64,000 bases of DNA from Cudoniella acicularis (lineage: Eukaryota > Ascomycota > Leotiomycetes > Helotiales > Helotiaceae), in assembly GCA_013054445.1 (NCBI GenBank), contig JAAMPI010000048.1, positions 18,608 to 82,607 on the forward strand. The letters are read 5' to 3'. Each line of letters opens with the position of its first letter. The stretch's first letter is position 1. Position numbers and translations under genes: made by a program. Shown in pieces: positions 46,640 to 58,799 of the stretch. The notes below the pieces were generated by a model. It saw nothing but the letters and a program-made list of their open reading frames with translations. It was not told the origin of the DNA and searched no databases.

Positions 46640-47310
46640 AACGAGCGATATATTTCGTACTTACCTTAATAAATATCGAGTTAGTATTTAATTACCTATA
46701 GGTATAAAACTGACTTTCTCTAGACTCTCGAAGGGTATTTGTCCGCTTAGCTAGAAATATACCGGTCTTATTCGAAAGTAAATAGCGACGATCTAGATAG
46801 CGACGACGACGATCTAGATATATACGAAGATATCGAGAGGCCTAGAATAAAACATAATTGTCCTTTTAAAGATTATGATAGAAACGAATCATTTAAAACG
46901 CGATAGAATCTTTAGAGGTATTTTAAGTAACGTAGGCCTCTATCTTTCCCCTTTAAGCGGGATTGTTAACTTTAATATAGATATTAAGTACGAAGAGGTA
47001 TACGTATACTATTAACACGTTTTAAGACGAGCTAGGGACTATATAAGACATGCCGAACGGCACTAGGACGTAGGTAAGATCAAGACTACCTATATAAACT
47101 AGATATATAATAAGTTACGCAAGCGGGCTACCGACGAACTAGATCTCGTAGAACGTCTCTCCTACGTTAAGAGGGGTAATAAAAAAGCGCGCGAAGTTAG
47201 AGATATAGGGTCAAGGACTTTAGGAGTTCGAAGGGCCAAGTTATACGGGGTTAGTATTACGAACGAGCTCGATTTTTAGCCTACTAATAGTATTAACCCT
47301 CTTAAAATGT
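46640..47310 (+). pseudogene. RIP-mutated C2H2-like protein gene
   Basis: DLDSDDDDLDIYEDIERPR precedes HNCPFKDYDRNESF, where C-x4-C would be expected (Cys to Tyr by G-to-A), then RYF/HF. In another frame follow EEVYVYY*HVLRRARDYIRH and ERH, which fit a second finger with Cys-to-Tyr changes. It looks like a two-finger C2H2-type protein. The finger assignment rests on assumed RIP changes. Confidence 0.4.
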
Positions 47311-47699
47311 CTTCTTTAAGCTTATATCAGACAAGATATATATATAGCCGTCTCCTTCCCGTAGTCAGCGATAGTACTTATACCTTCCTCGAATATTACC
47401 GAACACGTAGCTAGAGCTAGCTTTCCGAATATTTTAATAGAGGCGTTCTATCTCGGGTCTATCGAAGGACTAGCCTTAGCTTTAGACGATATCGACTTCG
47501 ATACTCCTATATTTAGTATTATAAACTGGCCTAGACTATAGACGGGATAGATATAAACAGAGAATATAGCTAGGAATATAGAGAATAGAATACCTTAAAC
47601 AGTAACTAATAACTATATATTTATATTTATAATAGTATCTCTAAATATAAAGTTTATTCGGATTTTTTAGAATTTTCTGTTTTCTAAATCGCGCTCTAT

Positions 47700-48420
47700 A
47701 TCTCCTACCTTTTATATTAACTCTAATAAGCTCGAAAGAACTATCTTCGGCTAGGGCTTCTCCCCCCGCTCGACTATATCGGCTATCGTAAATTCAAATA
47801 TGATTATATACCCTTTTTTAAGTTCGAAACTAATTCGAGTATCGAAAATTGTTCTACGAAATATATTAATATATATAACTATATTATAAAATAATAACTT
47901 ATAAGCTATCGTTAGGAAATGTTTTCTCCTCGTATTAGAAGCCTACTTTATCTAATATAGATTAAGAAATTTCGTTTAAGAACCTTCTTCCCTCTATAAT
48001 AGGCAAGAACTAGTCGTACGAGCCGCCGTAATAGCTAACTCGCGATCTTTTAGCCAGTAGATAAACTATTAAAACCCGCCGTCTAGCCTTTAGACTACCC
48101 CTCTTAAAGTATACGATATAGCCCGGGTATATTATATATCTTAGGCCGTATACGAGAATATAGGTCTCGTTACCGAAGAAGGATTCTACGATAGATAAGA
48201 TATACTAGAAGGCATTAGATAGATATTATAAATGTTTCGTTATACTTACTATATTAAAGACGTATTACTAGTAAAATTCTAGGCTATATTCCGAGGAAAA
48301 GAAAGACTCGAAACCCTTCTTTTCTATTTCCTAGATACTATCCCTAACCGTTAGGTCTTTACGGTCTAGGAAGCCATGTTTAAAGAGAGTCTCTTTCGCG
48401 GCCTCTACGGAGGAGATAGC
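47700..48420 (-). pseudogene. RIP-mutated coding stretch, unidentified
   Basis: The minus strand reads AKETLFKHGFLDRKDLTVRD, KKGFESFFSSEYSLEFY, VESFFGNETYILVYGLRY, KRGSLKARRRVLIVYLLAKR and EGRRFLNEIS with only RIP-type stops between. The consistent frame shows that it coded for a protein. I do not recognise the family. Confidence 0.35.
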
Positions 48421-48799
48421 GGATTCTATAAGGGGTTTAGTAGTCTGTTTTTATATTAAAAGGCAGCGGCGCTTAAAAGGTATCAGGACTTAACTATATT
48501 CTCTAGTATACTGTTATTTTCTTATCCTAGTATATCAGGTAATAATAATATAAAGCTAAGATAGTGTTAGTAGTATACTAGTAGTAGGGTAATTTGCTTA
48601 GTCAGATTAGAACTTTTAGATCTTAAGGGTAACTGTTCCTTTACGCGCTACTTTACTAAGCTCTTTTTATTATCTGACCTCCTTATTTGTCCGCGGATCT
48701 TCTTTCGCGATATAAATTTGATAGCCCGAATAGTTATCGCGGCTATCAAGATTGCCCTACGTAATAGCCCGCCTATTAAATTCGGTAAGCTGTTCTTAA

Positions 48800-48905
48800 G
48801 GGATCTCGACTTATGACTATAACTCCTAATCCTTTCTTTAATAGGGACTATAACTTGTGATCCTTCCCTTAATAGGGACTATAACTTGTGATATCCTCTA
48901 TACCT
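48800..48905 (+). repeat. Minisatellite, first cluster
   Basis: The unit TAGGGACTATAACTTGTGAT, followed by a short C/T-rich spacer, occurs two to three times in imperfect copies. The same unit recurs at 50820-51075. Confidence 0.6.
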
Positions 48906-49639
48906 TTACGCACGCTAGGGCCAAGATAACCTAAGTCAGTAAGGCGTATATATATATAATAATAGTGTCTACCTCTATAGCTATATCCGGAAACGGTCTA
49001 GCAGATCGAAGCTCCTAAATCGGTATAGTAAACTAGTAATCCCTTTATAGATATAAAGCTAGAGAATAGTCTATTAAGATAGAAGAACTCTATTATAAAA
49101 TATATAATAGTATAAATTTTTTAAGCGTACTTTAAAACACAAATATAAATCCTTTAGAAAATATATACGCTTATTATATCCGTACTATTATTATAATATT
49201 ATATTACTAACTCTATTATTAGGATAGCTTCCGTTAAAATTAAAGAACTAACAAATCATTATGATTTTAAAACAGGCTATCGTACCGATAGATCTAGATA
49301 TATATATAAAGAACGTGACTATAGATCAATAACTTATAAATATTCGTCTAGCTACGTGCCTCCCCTAGCTTAGTAGTAGTAGAATAGGTAAGTATAATAG
49401 TTTATTTATCTCTTAGAAAGTACTAATAAGAGTCAGGTTTATCCCGAACTATAAACTTAGGTAGTAGGATAGAGATAGAAGGGGTAAGGTCGGACATAGT
49501 TAGGATGTTTAGTCGCTAAAGTTAGTTTAGCTATACTACTCCGGTAGCTTAGATAGGAAAATCTTAATAGCTTTTTAGTATTCTTTACTTAAAATAGTAA
49601 ATCTCGTTAGACAATTTATATCTTATAAACTTAAAATAG

Positions 49640-50520
49640 AAAATCTCGAATCTTTAATAATCTATATTTATTATTCTCGGGCCTTATAAACTTGAAATCC
49701 TGACTCGTCTATCCTCTTGTCCTAGCCTTAAAACCTAATTTTTCTCCCTTCCGTTAATAAGAATCGAAGTCCTTAATAACCGGAGTGTCCCTATCTATTA
49801 GAATATTAGTCGGGTTAAGATCATAATAAATAAGATCTAAGCTATAAAGGTACTAAATACCCTTCTAAATACCCCGTAAATAGAGGTCTATATCGAAAAG
49901 GCGAGAGTCCTTAGTCACTCTTTCTAATAAATTTATATCGTATTTAATAAAACAAAGGCCCGTTATTCTATTATTCTCGACTATATACCTAAGATATCGA
50001 GTAATATTAGGGTAGGGAAATGCCCTTAAGATCTCGTAGACTTTAGCCTTATTTAATAGGAGACTACTTAATTCGGTAGAGGCCTTAGTATCGCCGTAAT
50101 ATAGTAGACTAGGTCGCTTTATATAACAGTCTTAAGGTAATAGCTTAGGCGCTCGTATAAATTGTCTTAAGAATAGCGGCTAGATTTACGAAGTTAGAAT
50201 CGGGATAAAGTCGAGTTTAAGTAGATCGACTTAGGAATTAGCGGAGTAACGACGACTCGTAATCGTATAGTAATATCGATCGCCCTCTCTAAGTATTATC
50301 TTAGTATAGGAAAATATAAGATCTCTATTCTCTTTTACGAATACCTCGTTTTGTTCGTAAACTTCTATATTCTACTCCCGTTAGGAAACAATAGTCAAAA
50401 TGATCAAGCGTACCTACTAACGATTTCTAGTGATTATAAGAAGACAGATAAAGTTAGGCACGAGAAGGTTTTAAAACGCTAATACTTATAAAGAATTTAA
50501 AGCGTAATCGTTTCGATCAC
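49640..50520 (-). pseudogene. RIP-mutated protein kinase gene
   Basis: Reading down from about 50100: KAKVYEILRAFPYPNITRYL, NNRITGLCFIKYDINLLERV, DSRLFDIDLYLRGI, then YLYSLDLIYYDLNPTNILID and DTPVIKDFDSY. These fit subdomains III-VII of a compact fungal kinase family whose catalytic loop reads HCDINPTNI and whose metal-binding motif is DFD. Here the loop has YYDLNPTNI (His/Cys to Tyr). The Asp and Asn are kept. RIP-type stops interrupt it. Substrate unknown. Confidence 0.6.
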
Positions 50521-50819
50521 CTTACGATAATCCTTTAGGTTTCTAGCCTTATAGACTAGGCCAAACACTAGTCAGTTCTAGGCAGCCGTGTCGGCTAACG
50601 CTAGTTACTAATGACGTCTCAAACTAAAGGTTATAGATTATATTTTGCTTTTTTAGTAGTATTATAATAGGGTATATCGTGATAGCGAGAGGAGGGAAGG
50701 AAGGCGCTATCTAAGAGCGTAAAAGGGAAAGACGTGATACGAAAGGCCTAAGAAAGTATAGAAGCCACGTAGGTCCGCTAAAATACGAATTAGTTATTCT
50801 TTTAGGCGGCGCCCCCTAT

Positions 50820-51075
50820 TCTCGGCTACTATAACTTGTGATCCCTCTATTAATAGGGACTATAACTTGTGATATTTCTCCGTATCTTTATAGCTATCAC
50901 AACTTGTAATCCCTCTATCGATAAGGACTATAACTTATAATATTCTCTATATTCCTATAAGGATTATAACTTATAATATTCTCTTCTATAAGGACTATAA
51001 CTTATAATATTCTCTATATCTCTATAAGGACCACAACTTGTAATCCCTCTATAACAAGATCATAACTTATAGCTA
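50820..51075 (+). repeat. Minisatellite, second cluster
   Basis: About seven imperfect copies of a 25-35 base unit built on RGGACTATAACTTGTGATCCCTCTAT, some with RIP-like changes (ACTTATAATATTCTC). It is in the same orientation as the cluster at 48800, about 2 kb away. Confidence 0.65.
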
Positions 51076-52379
51076 TAGTCTAGTAGAATTATATTTACCG
51101 ATTAGCCTAGGCTTAGCTTATCGTAACTTTATATTAAGCGAAACATTTATAAAACGAGAATACTATATAGTATATCACTATAAGACGCGTTACTTTACGC
51201 TTTGTTTAAATAATAAAAATATAAACAGAGTTTATTATCCTTTAAACATATATCTTCTAAAAAGGTATCGCACTAAGACGTTCTATATAGGATAACTAGA
51301 CATATCAACACTACTATATAGCGAATCGATACCCTACGAACATTTCTTCTAATATCGTCTTATAGATATATACCTCTCCGCGTTGTCTAATTAAGGGCAC
51401 TATTTAGAGAGAAGTCAATTATTTAGAACCAGGTTCCTACTTATAGGCTATAAAAGACATTAATAAAACTTTTATAATACTCTACTTTAATATATTATTA
51501 TTTCTCTCGCGTTATCTATATAATAAACTAAAGCTATTATGATTATCTAGGGGCGTATATTATATCTTAATCGTAGGCCGCTAGCCGCCTCGGGGATAAG
51601 GATCTATATACGAGCTTCGATGCTTTATAGTATTGACTTAACTAATTAGAAGCTCTAATAATAGAGATAGTATTATACGGAGACGTTCTATTTTTAGGAA
51701 TCGTAGAATCGATACGCTACGAACTCTTCCCCTAATAATGTCTTACTTCCCCTATACTACTATATAGAGAATCGGCGAAGCTATCTTGATTATCTAGGCC
51801 CTAACGTATTATACTACGGCCGTAGGCTATAAGTATATCTAAGGGAAGTCCGGCTTCCTTTATCATGATACGGAGTAACAGACGGATATATAAGAGTATA
51901 ATTCTTCTAATGTTTCTATTACCTTCTTTTTAGTATCTATTTTTCTAATTATCTTTCTAAACCTCCTTACCCGATATATATCTTATCTATCCCGTATATA
52001 AAACAATCAATTATCTGTCTAAAAACATCTTACTACTATCTTATAAAACGATAAAATAGTAGGATATATTAAGAATATTTCTTTACTAATTTAAACATTC
52101 TCGGACGCTTAAGCCTCGATCTTAGACTTCTTATTCCTAGGCTTTACCCGTATGTCTACCGCTCTCTAGGGGTATCTTACTATTGACTTAAACGTCTATG
52201 TTCTTCTACTATGTTTCTTTAGGTTAATAGTGTTTAGTTACGGACGTATTTACTAGTACTTATAGGGATTACTTAAGACTTATCATAGTAAGAACCCCCT
52301 CTATTTAAATAAGACCTTATCTGATAATTAGTAGCTTTAATTGTTTATCTTCGATATCGCGAGGATATATATAATATGT

Positions 52380-53640
52380 TTATATTATAGACATCTTCTT
52401 AGAGCTTCGCTAAAAACGCTCGCTCCTCTCTCGTCACTACCGACTTGGCCTCTTTATTAAATCGCTCGAGAAATGATCCTTTAAATAGCGGAGATACGAA
52501 TAAAAAGACTCTATATTATACGCCTTAGAATAGACGCTTTCTTATACGGTATAAGGGCCGTATGCTTGTGTTCCGGCGTTAATATCAAGCTAGAGATTTT
52601 AGTAGCCGAAAAGAGGTCTCTATTTCCTATTTTAGTAGATCTCCGTAAATTCTTAAAGAACTGTTCTCTAAGTGCCGTACCGAATATATAAAGCTTGTTT
52701 AGGGTAAAACCTGTCTCTATAAGCACTAAGATAGCAAGTAGATCAGGTCTATAGTGTCTAAAGTAAGACGCACCTCGACCGTTATTCTTAATAAGGATAG
52801 AAAAAGAGAACTACTATAAGATATTACGGAGTTCCTTTACCTAGTATCCCTATAATAGTATTCCGATCGTAATATTCCCTACCGACGGGGTTACTTGTTA
52901 TACGGACCTCCTAGAACTAGAAAATCGAGTTTAAGCTCGTCTATCGCTAGTCATTTTAGTTTAAATATCTATATCCTTAGCCTTTCTACTATCAACGAAG
53001 CCAACCTAAAGAGCCTATTCGACAAGCTTCTAAGTCGCTATATTATTCTTTTAGAAGACATCGACGCCGTTAGTTCGAATCGAAACACTAAAGTCGAGGA
53101 CTCGCGCTAGATCACGACTAGCTCTCCTTCCCGAATAAGCAAATCTGTCGGTAGAAAGGTGTCTTTATCCTATCTCTTAAACGTCATCGATAGTATAGGG
53201 TTATAAGAAGGCCGGATCCTGATCATGACTACTAATCATATTATACGCCTCGATAAAGCACTTATACGACCTGGCCGTATAGATAAGAAGGTCGAGCTCG
53301 GGCTCGCTAACAATAAAATAACAGCTGACCTCTTCTGTCTCGTCTTTAAGCCTATAGAAGGCGACGTCGCTTTTATAGAGGACGCTTAAGTTATAGTGAG
53401 TCAGAGGGAAGAGGCTAAGAGAGTTAAGAGGTTAGTAAAAGGGTTTACTATTAAGGTGCCGGAACTAAAATTTAGCCTAGCTAAAATTTTCTCGTTTCTT
53501 CTAGAATATAAGAAATCACCGGAAGAAGCTATTTATAATATCGAGTAACTTATATCGAAGCCTATTAGAGTAAAGTCGAAGCTACTAGAGACATTAGAAG
53601 ATATTAAGCCTAAAGATATTTAGTCTAAGATAGCCCGAGA
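52380..53640 (+). pseudogene. RIP-mutated BCS1-like AAA ATPase gene
   Basis: BCS1-family order is clear: KKTLYYTP*N and RYKGRMLVFRRQYQ (N-terminal BCS1 domain), LKELFSKCRTEYIKLV, ILNKDRKRELLQDITEFLYP, YSDRNIPYRRGYLLYGPP, Walker A as GPPRTRKSS (expected GPPGTGKSS; both Gly to Arg by G-to-A), Walker B IILLEDIDAVSS, then YLLNVIDSI, LIMTTNHIIRLDKALIRPGR and the lid region ending about 53620. BCS1 homologues are membrane AAA proteins; besides the mitochondrial chaperone, filamentous fungi carry many accessory copies. Walker A loss and stops make it inactive. Confidence 0.75.
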
Positions 53641-53649
53641 TCCTAAGTT

Positions 53650-56420
53650 AGTACCCTTCTAACGGAGCGTAAATCGAACCTTACTAATAATAAATTTAGG
53701 TAGGATAAGGAATCTTTAGCGACGGAAGTCTTAACGGAGATAGTTTAACAGCCTGCTCTACCGACTAGCCCGAATCTCTTAGCATCTAAGTACTTTATTA
53801 CGTTAAGCGATGCCTAAGACTTAGTCTAAGCCGTTAAAGACATATAGATAGCCTCTACGCATACTACGAAATACATATGCTCTTATACTCCTCCTAAGGA
53901 TACTTTAGATAAGACTTTAACTTTCTATTCGTCAACTTTTCCGACAAACTAACTATAGCTATAGATTATAACTACTAAACATGTCTAACAGTTCTTTAAC
54001 ATTCTTAGGTCTCTTAGTACTAAGTAGGAGCCGCCACCCCCGCCCGCCGCTATAGACAAAGGTAAATCCGAGGAACCGTTAGCTCGAGCTTCGAAGCTTG
54101 AGTTTAAGACCGTCAATAAAGTGTTCGTCTTTCGTAGTATATAAGTCTAAGCTTAACGGAGCTAATATTATTTATATAGTTAGGACATAAAGACATATAA
54201 GTATAAGATTATAGAATCAATCACGCTACTTGACGAAGAGAATAAGCTAGATCGATATATTTTTATAGTTCGTACGCGGATTAATAAGTATCCTAGCCTC
54301 GGTCCTAATCTCTATCCTGACAGTAAAGCAGATAGGACGACTAAGAAACAGATATATTACGTTAATATTAAATCTAAGGGCTTGCGAGACGTCCTTAGGT
54401 CGGTTCTATAAGACGTTAAAGGCATCTGCCTACGAGAGACGAAGCCTTTAATATAATTACCCTTAACTTTCTAATAGGAAATAAGAGTTAGTTTAATTAC
54501 TAACTACGTCTAGGTCGAATAGAACCTACTCTTCTACTACCTCTCTAATCTCGAGGCGTATCGAAGTAATACTATCTTTAATGACTCGACGCTCTAATAT
54601 CTTAGTTTGTTAGTCGATTTTATTAGGAAAACCTATAAATCTATCGCCGAACGCCTCTCTACGCTTCTTAAGAAGTATAAAATTATATATGACCTTTTAT
54701 AGGCCTTTTTTAAACCGAACGCGGTCCTTTATACTACTTGTGTCGGTATAGGCAAGCTAAGATACGTCAAGTATAATTTTAGCGAAAAAAGAAAACAAAT
54801 CGACGGAATAGAGTACTTTTATATAGGTTATTACTATTTAGACTCCGATAAGAAAGTTTTTAGCGAGGTATCGACTATACTTAGGATTAAGAAATTCCGT
54901 AGGACAAAGAAGATTAACTCCCTTAGAGTCTTCCCCCTCTTATACTATTAGAAAGAAAAGGAGACGAGAGCTTATCTAGAAAAATACGGTCGAAAGTTCC
55001 TCTCCTTTATAAGCGTATACTATTACCACTATTAAGGAATCGCCTTCTATATAAAGAAAAACCATCCGGTTAAGCTACTTGTTAATAGTCGGATTATAGT
55101 CGACGCGATTTATTTCCGAGAGGCTAATCCGAACTACGCTAGAGCAAGTATTAATAAACCTAATAAAAAGAGCTCGTCGCTTTCTAGCTAGACTATTTTA
55201 GGCTCGGACGATTCTAAAAAGTCACTCGACGTAGTCAAGAAGACTAGTATAGAGCCGTCAGACGTAAAGGGGGACGACCTCCTAATCTATAGCCTAACTC
55301 TACTAGGGTTTAGCCTCGGTAACAAACTATAGGGTAAGCGCCTTATCTTCCCTACTCGGCAATCCGAATTCTAATATAACTAATATATTTAATATAGCTA
55401 AGTTTACGATTAATAATATTAGGGATATCGAATAGTAGCCCGAGGCTCTTTCCTACCTTTAGATACCCTAAAAGAAAAAGAAAGCTATCTATACTCTTCT
55501 CGAAGCCTATATAAAACGAGCGTTAAATAATTCCCTGTCCTTTAACGACTTTATTATAGGGAAAGGGCTAGGGTTTAACGTGCTTTTATAGTATGATAAT
55601 CGATCTCCGTTAGAGTCTAATAATACTAATATATATATTAGTAGGCTACTAGGTATAGATAAAACCTTGACCGCTAAGGTTCTATCCGAATATTTCTAAA
55701 TACTATTCTATATTATATGTTTTTATATATTAATAATCTCGTGTTCTTATTAACTTTATAGGTCTTCGCTAGCGAGCTAGGTAGAACCGCTAAAGAACTC
55801 GAAAGCCGACTCCTTCTGATCTTTAAGCGAGCTTCGAAATAGAATATACTCTTTCTCTTAGACGAAGCGGATGTTTTCCTCGAGTAACGCTTAATCGGTA
55901 ATATTAACCGAAATACTCTCGTTTGTGTTTTCTTACGGACCTTAGAGTATTACTAGGAGATTATATTCTTTATAACTAATCGCGTAAAACAGATCGATAA
56001 TACTATTATAAATAGGATATATTTTAAGATTAAGTATAATATTTTAGGCCTAGACTAGAGAAGAGGCGTATAGGAGTACTTCCTAAAAAAGGCTACGACA
56101 CCTTAAGGCCCGCTAGTATATAGTAAAAGTGGCCTTAAATCTCTAGTATAGAAGCCGTTAAATAGTCGCCAGGTAAGCTTAACTTATTACTTGCCTTTAA
56201 AAATAGAATACTCACCTTCGTACTACTTTTAGATTAAAAATCTCACTTCTACGGCCTATGCCTTAGCTCTCTAGGAGGGAACTCAGGTGACTCTATCTTA
56301 TCTAGAATTCGTAATTAAAGTAGGCGAGGACTTCGAACGTGATATCAACGGCGTAGGGTCGACAGAAGCTATACGTAGTTATTTCTAATAGGATAAAAAG
56401 ATCTAGAAGGGTCTAATCTA
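53650..56420 (+). pseudogene. RIP-mutated DUF7025 AAA ATPase gene
   Basis: The plus-strand frame shows a long N-terminal half typical of DUF7025 proteins: ESITLLDEENKLDRYIFIVR, LRDVLRSVL*DVKGICLRE, LSLLVDFIRKTYKSIAERL, FKPNAVLYTTCVGIGK, RKFLSFISVYYYHYYGIAFY and VNSRIIVDAIYFREANPNY. The AAA module follows: NDFIIGKGLGFNVLL, LLGIDKTLTAKVLSE (Walker A area, altered), NILFLLDEADVFLE (Walker B), VCVFLRTLEYY, ITNRVKQIDNTIINRI and the lid with TAYALAL. It follows the BCS1-like gene on the same strand. RIP stops throughout. Confidence 0.7.
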
Positions 56421-56814
56421 AGCCGTTCTCTAATAGAAATAGTGTTTATAGTCTTACGAAAGTCTATTAGACTATAAATATAGATTATACCTCGTTTCTC
56501 TAGGTTCTGTTTAGTGATATTCTCGGCTACGGAGGAACGCACGTCGATAAGAAGGCAGGCACTATACTATTCCTAATTTATATTCTGCTTTTAGAAGACT
56601 ATAGCTCGCGTAGGTGCTATCTTAACCCGTATATAGCTTCTCGTGCGTGTTGGCTCTCTCGTTCTATTATATATATAAGCCTTCCTCTCTTTAAATAATA
56701 CTTTTCGAACGAGAGCCTAACCTTTATTCTAATTCTAGCTAGCCTCTTGATCATATAGTCTACCGGTTTCGGAGGTGATTGTCTAGGTTTGATAGGGTAT
56801 TAGTATTTCAGGCC

Positions 56815-58600
56815 GCTTACCTAGCCAAAATAGCGCTTTTTCCTGTTATTATAAGTGTCGTCTAAGTCTCGGACCGAAGAATACTAACATATTATCAAAG
56901 TGTTATACGATACTTAGGGCTTATTGTTAATACTATCGCTTACTGGCTATATAAGTCAATCCCTGTCCCGGAAAATCCGACTTACTCTTATAAAGATATT
57001 ACGATTATCCTTCTAACTATCTCTACCGATATCGAAGAGCTTCGACAAACAATATAAAGTATGTTAGCCTATAATCCGGTCTAGATATTACTCGTTACTA
57101 CGGAATATTAATATAGAACTCTTTAGAAGTTTTCTAAATCAATAAATATAAAGAATCTTAAAGTCCTTAAAGTTCCGGTTACTAATAAACGCCTTTAAGT
57201 CTATAAAGCCGTCTTTTTCGTTAAGACCCGTATTACGGTTATAGCTGATAATGATATTATATAGCCGAGTACTATATTTCCTTGGCTTTTAGCCCCCTTC
57301 GAAGATAAGAAAATAGGCGTAGTCGGGACATCTTAGCGTATAAGACGTCTTAAAACGGAGACTATTATAGAACGATGTTATAATTAGTTAGGTACTATAT
57401 ATATCGAACGGCGTAACTTCGAAATATTAGTAACGTACTATATTAACGGAGGCACTTTATATATGTCTAAAAGGACATACGCTCTCCAAACTAAAATCTT
57501 ATAAGATAGCGATTTCTTATTAGGATTCGCGATAGAGATATAGAAAGGGCATCTTCTTAAGGCTAACGACGACAACTTTATTATACGCTGGCTAGTTATA
57601 AAGAGATAGAAGACTTGGGTTTAGTATAGCCGAGAATACGAGATTAAGACAATTCTTAAAAATAATCCTAAATTTCGCTTTTAATATAGTAGGTAGGCTA
57701 GAAGTAATTAGAGAAGTAATTATACGAGTCTATTTATAGAAAGACATATCTAGCGGTAAGTCAAAGCTTAATAAGAATAATATAATAACCTAATTATTAT
57801 ATAGGCAGTAACCTTAGTCTACCTATATTCTATATCTCTCTATATTTATAAATTTTGCTTTTATCCGCGATCTTTTACTTTTTTAGTCATACTATAACAG
57901 TACTTTAATCTTTAAAAATCGTATAAGGGTAACTTTATATATCGCTTTCTTGATCTAGTAGCTAGCTATTAAAAATATTAAATTAGCGGGGCTTTATAAG
58001 CGTAATATTTAGGATATTCGGTTTATACTAGTGTCTATTCTCTTTACCTACTTCTATAGTTATATTAAAGCCTAGGCACTTTTTTCTTTAAGCGAGGTAT
58101 AATTTATCCTATTAATCAGAATACCTGGAATCTAATACGTATTATAGACAAACTAGGGAAGTCGATAAGATCTAGTAAGGATTATGATTATCGATAAAAG
58201 AACAGAAAAGTCAATAAATATTAGTCGATATTTTTATATTTATACTTCTAATTGGTTTTAGTATATAGTCGAAAATATTAATAGGAGACAGAAGATTATT
58301 TAGTACTATAACAGTATCTTATATATAGGTCCTCTATTACTACGACAGATCCGGCAATAGGCACGTGATCATTACCTCGCTTAGACTTGAAAAGGGGGGT
58401 TAGTCATATAACTATAAGCTATACTCTACGATCCACCTCCGGCTTCTCGTAATAACTATTTTTCGAGGTAGAAACAACTAAACTAAAAAACGAACTTATT
58501 ATAGCCAAAAAATTTATTTCGCTTTATACGGTTTTCGATATATACTAGCTACTCGGGATACGATTATATAATAAAATAGGTTAAAATTTCTTACGTGATA
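56815..58600 (+). pseudogene. RIP-mutated GT2 synthase gene (Cps1-like)
   Basis: After a membrane stretch (LAKIALFPVIISVV) come YSYKDITIILLTISTDIEEL, ILLVTTEY, VFFVKTRITVIADNDII (the DxD region, DDD to DND), LLAPFEDKKIGVVGT, IERRNFEILVTYYINGGTLY, LKANDDNFIIRWLVIKR (the ED/DDN motif) and a QxxRW-type segment split by stops (SR*ARSN*RSNYTSLFIERHI). This is the layout of fungal type-3 polysaccharide/hyaluronan-synthase-like GT2 proteins that build a glycan at the membrane. Later membrane segments continue to about 58600. RIP inactivated it. Confidence 0.72.
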
Positions 58601-58799
58601 ATATATTACGGCGAAGGAACTTCTAATATCCTATCTATCGAGAGAAGAGATATATATTATATATCTTAACAATAAAGTAAGATTAGGCTATAAGACAGGC
58701 ATCTTATAATGACGCCGTTTATACGTAATATACTAGAAAAGCTATAATCAGAATTAGTATTATTAGTACTAAGTCTAAATACTCTATAATACCGTATAT

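Larger units (their letters stand above)
39000..58799. mobile_element. RIP-saturated ~20-kb block carrying decayed host-like genes
   Basis: Nearly the whole block lacks CA and TG dinucleotides, is rich in TA, TAG and TAA, and yet keeps many CG. That pattern fits RIP acting on CpA in a formerly repeated sequence, not simple loss of methylated CpG. The first 330 bases (39000-39330) are less mutated and GC-rich, with a TATA-like GGGGTATAAAAATC near 39078. Under the mutations, long frames survive on both strands and match families listed as separate entries. I saw no reverse transcriptase, integrase, DDE core or DUF3435-type recombinase. Exact ends and any target duplication are unknown; the right edge meets a truncated LTR. 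Candidates are a cargo-carrying giant element or a duplicated chromosomal segment. Confidence 0.7.

Noticed and set aside
39000..58799. LTR retrotransposon as the explanation of the whole RIP block
   Set aside because: No reverse transcriptase, RNase H or integrase motifs were seen, genes lie on both strands, and the recognisable families are host-like.
39000..58799. Calling the block a Starship outright
   Set aside because: No DUF3435 captain recombinase, target site or defined ends were found in the window, so the label would go beyond the evidence.
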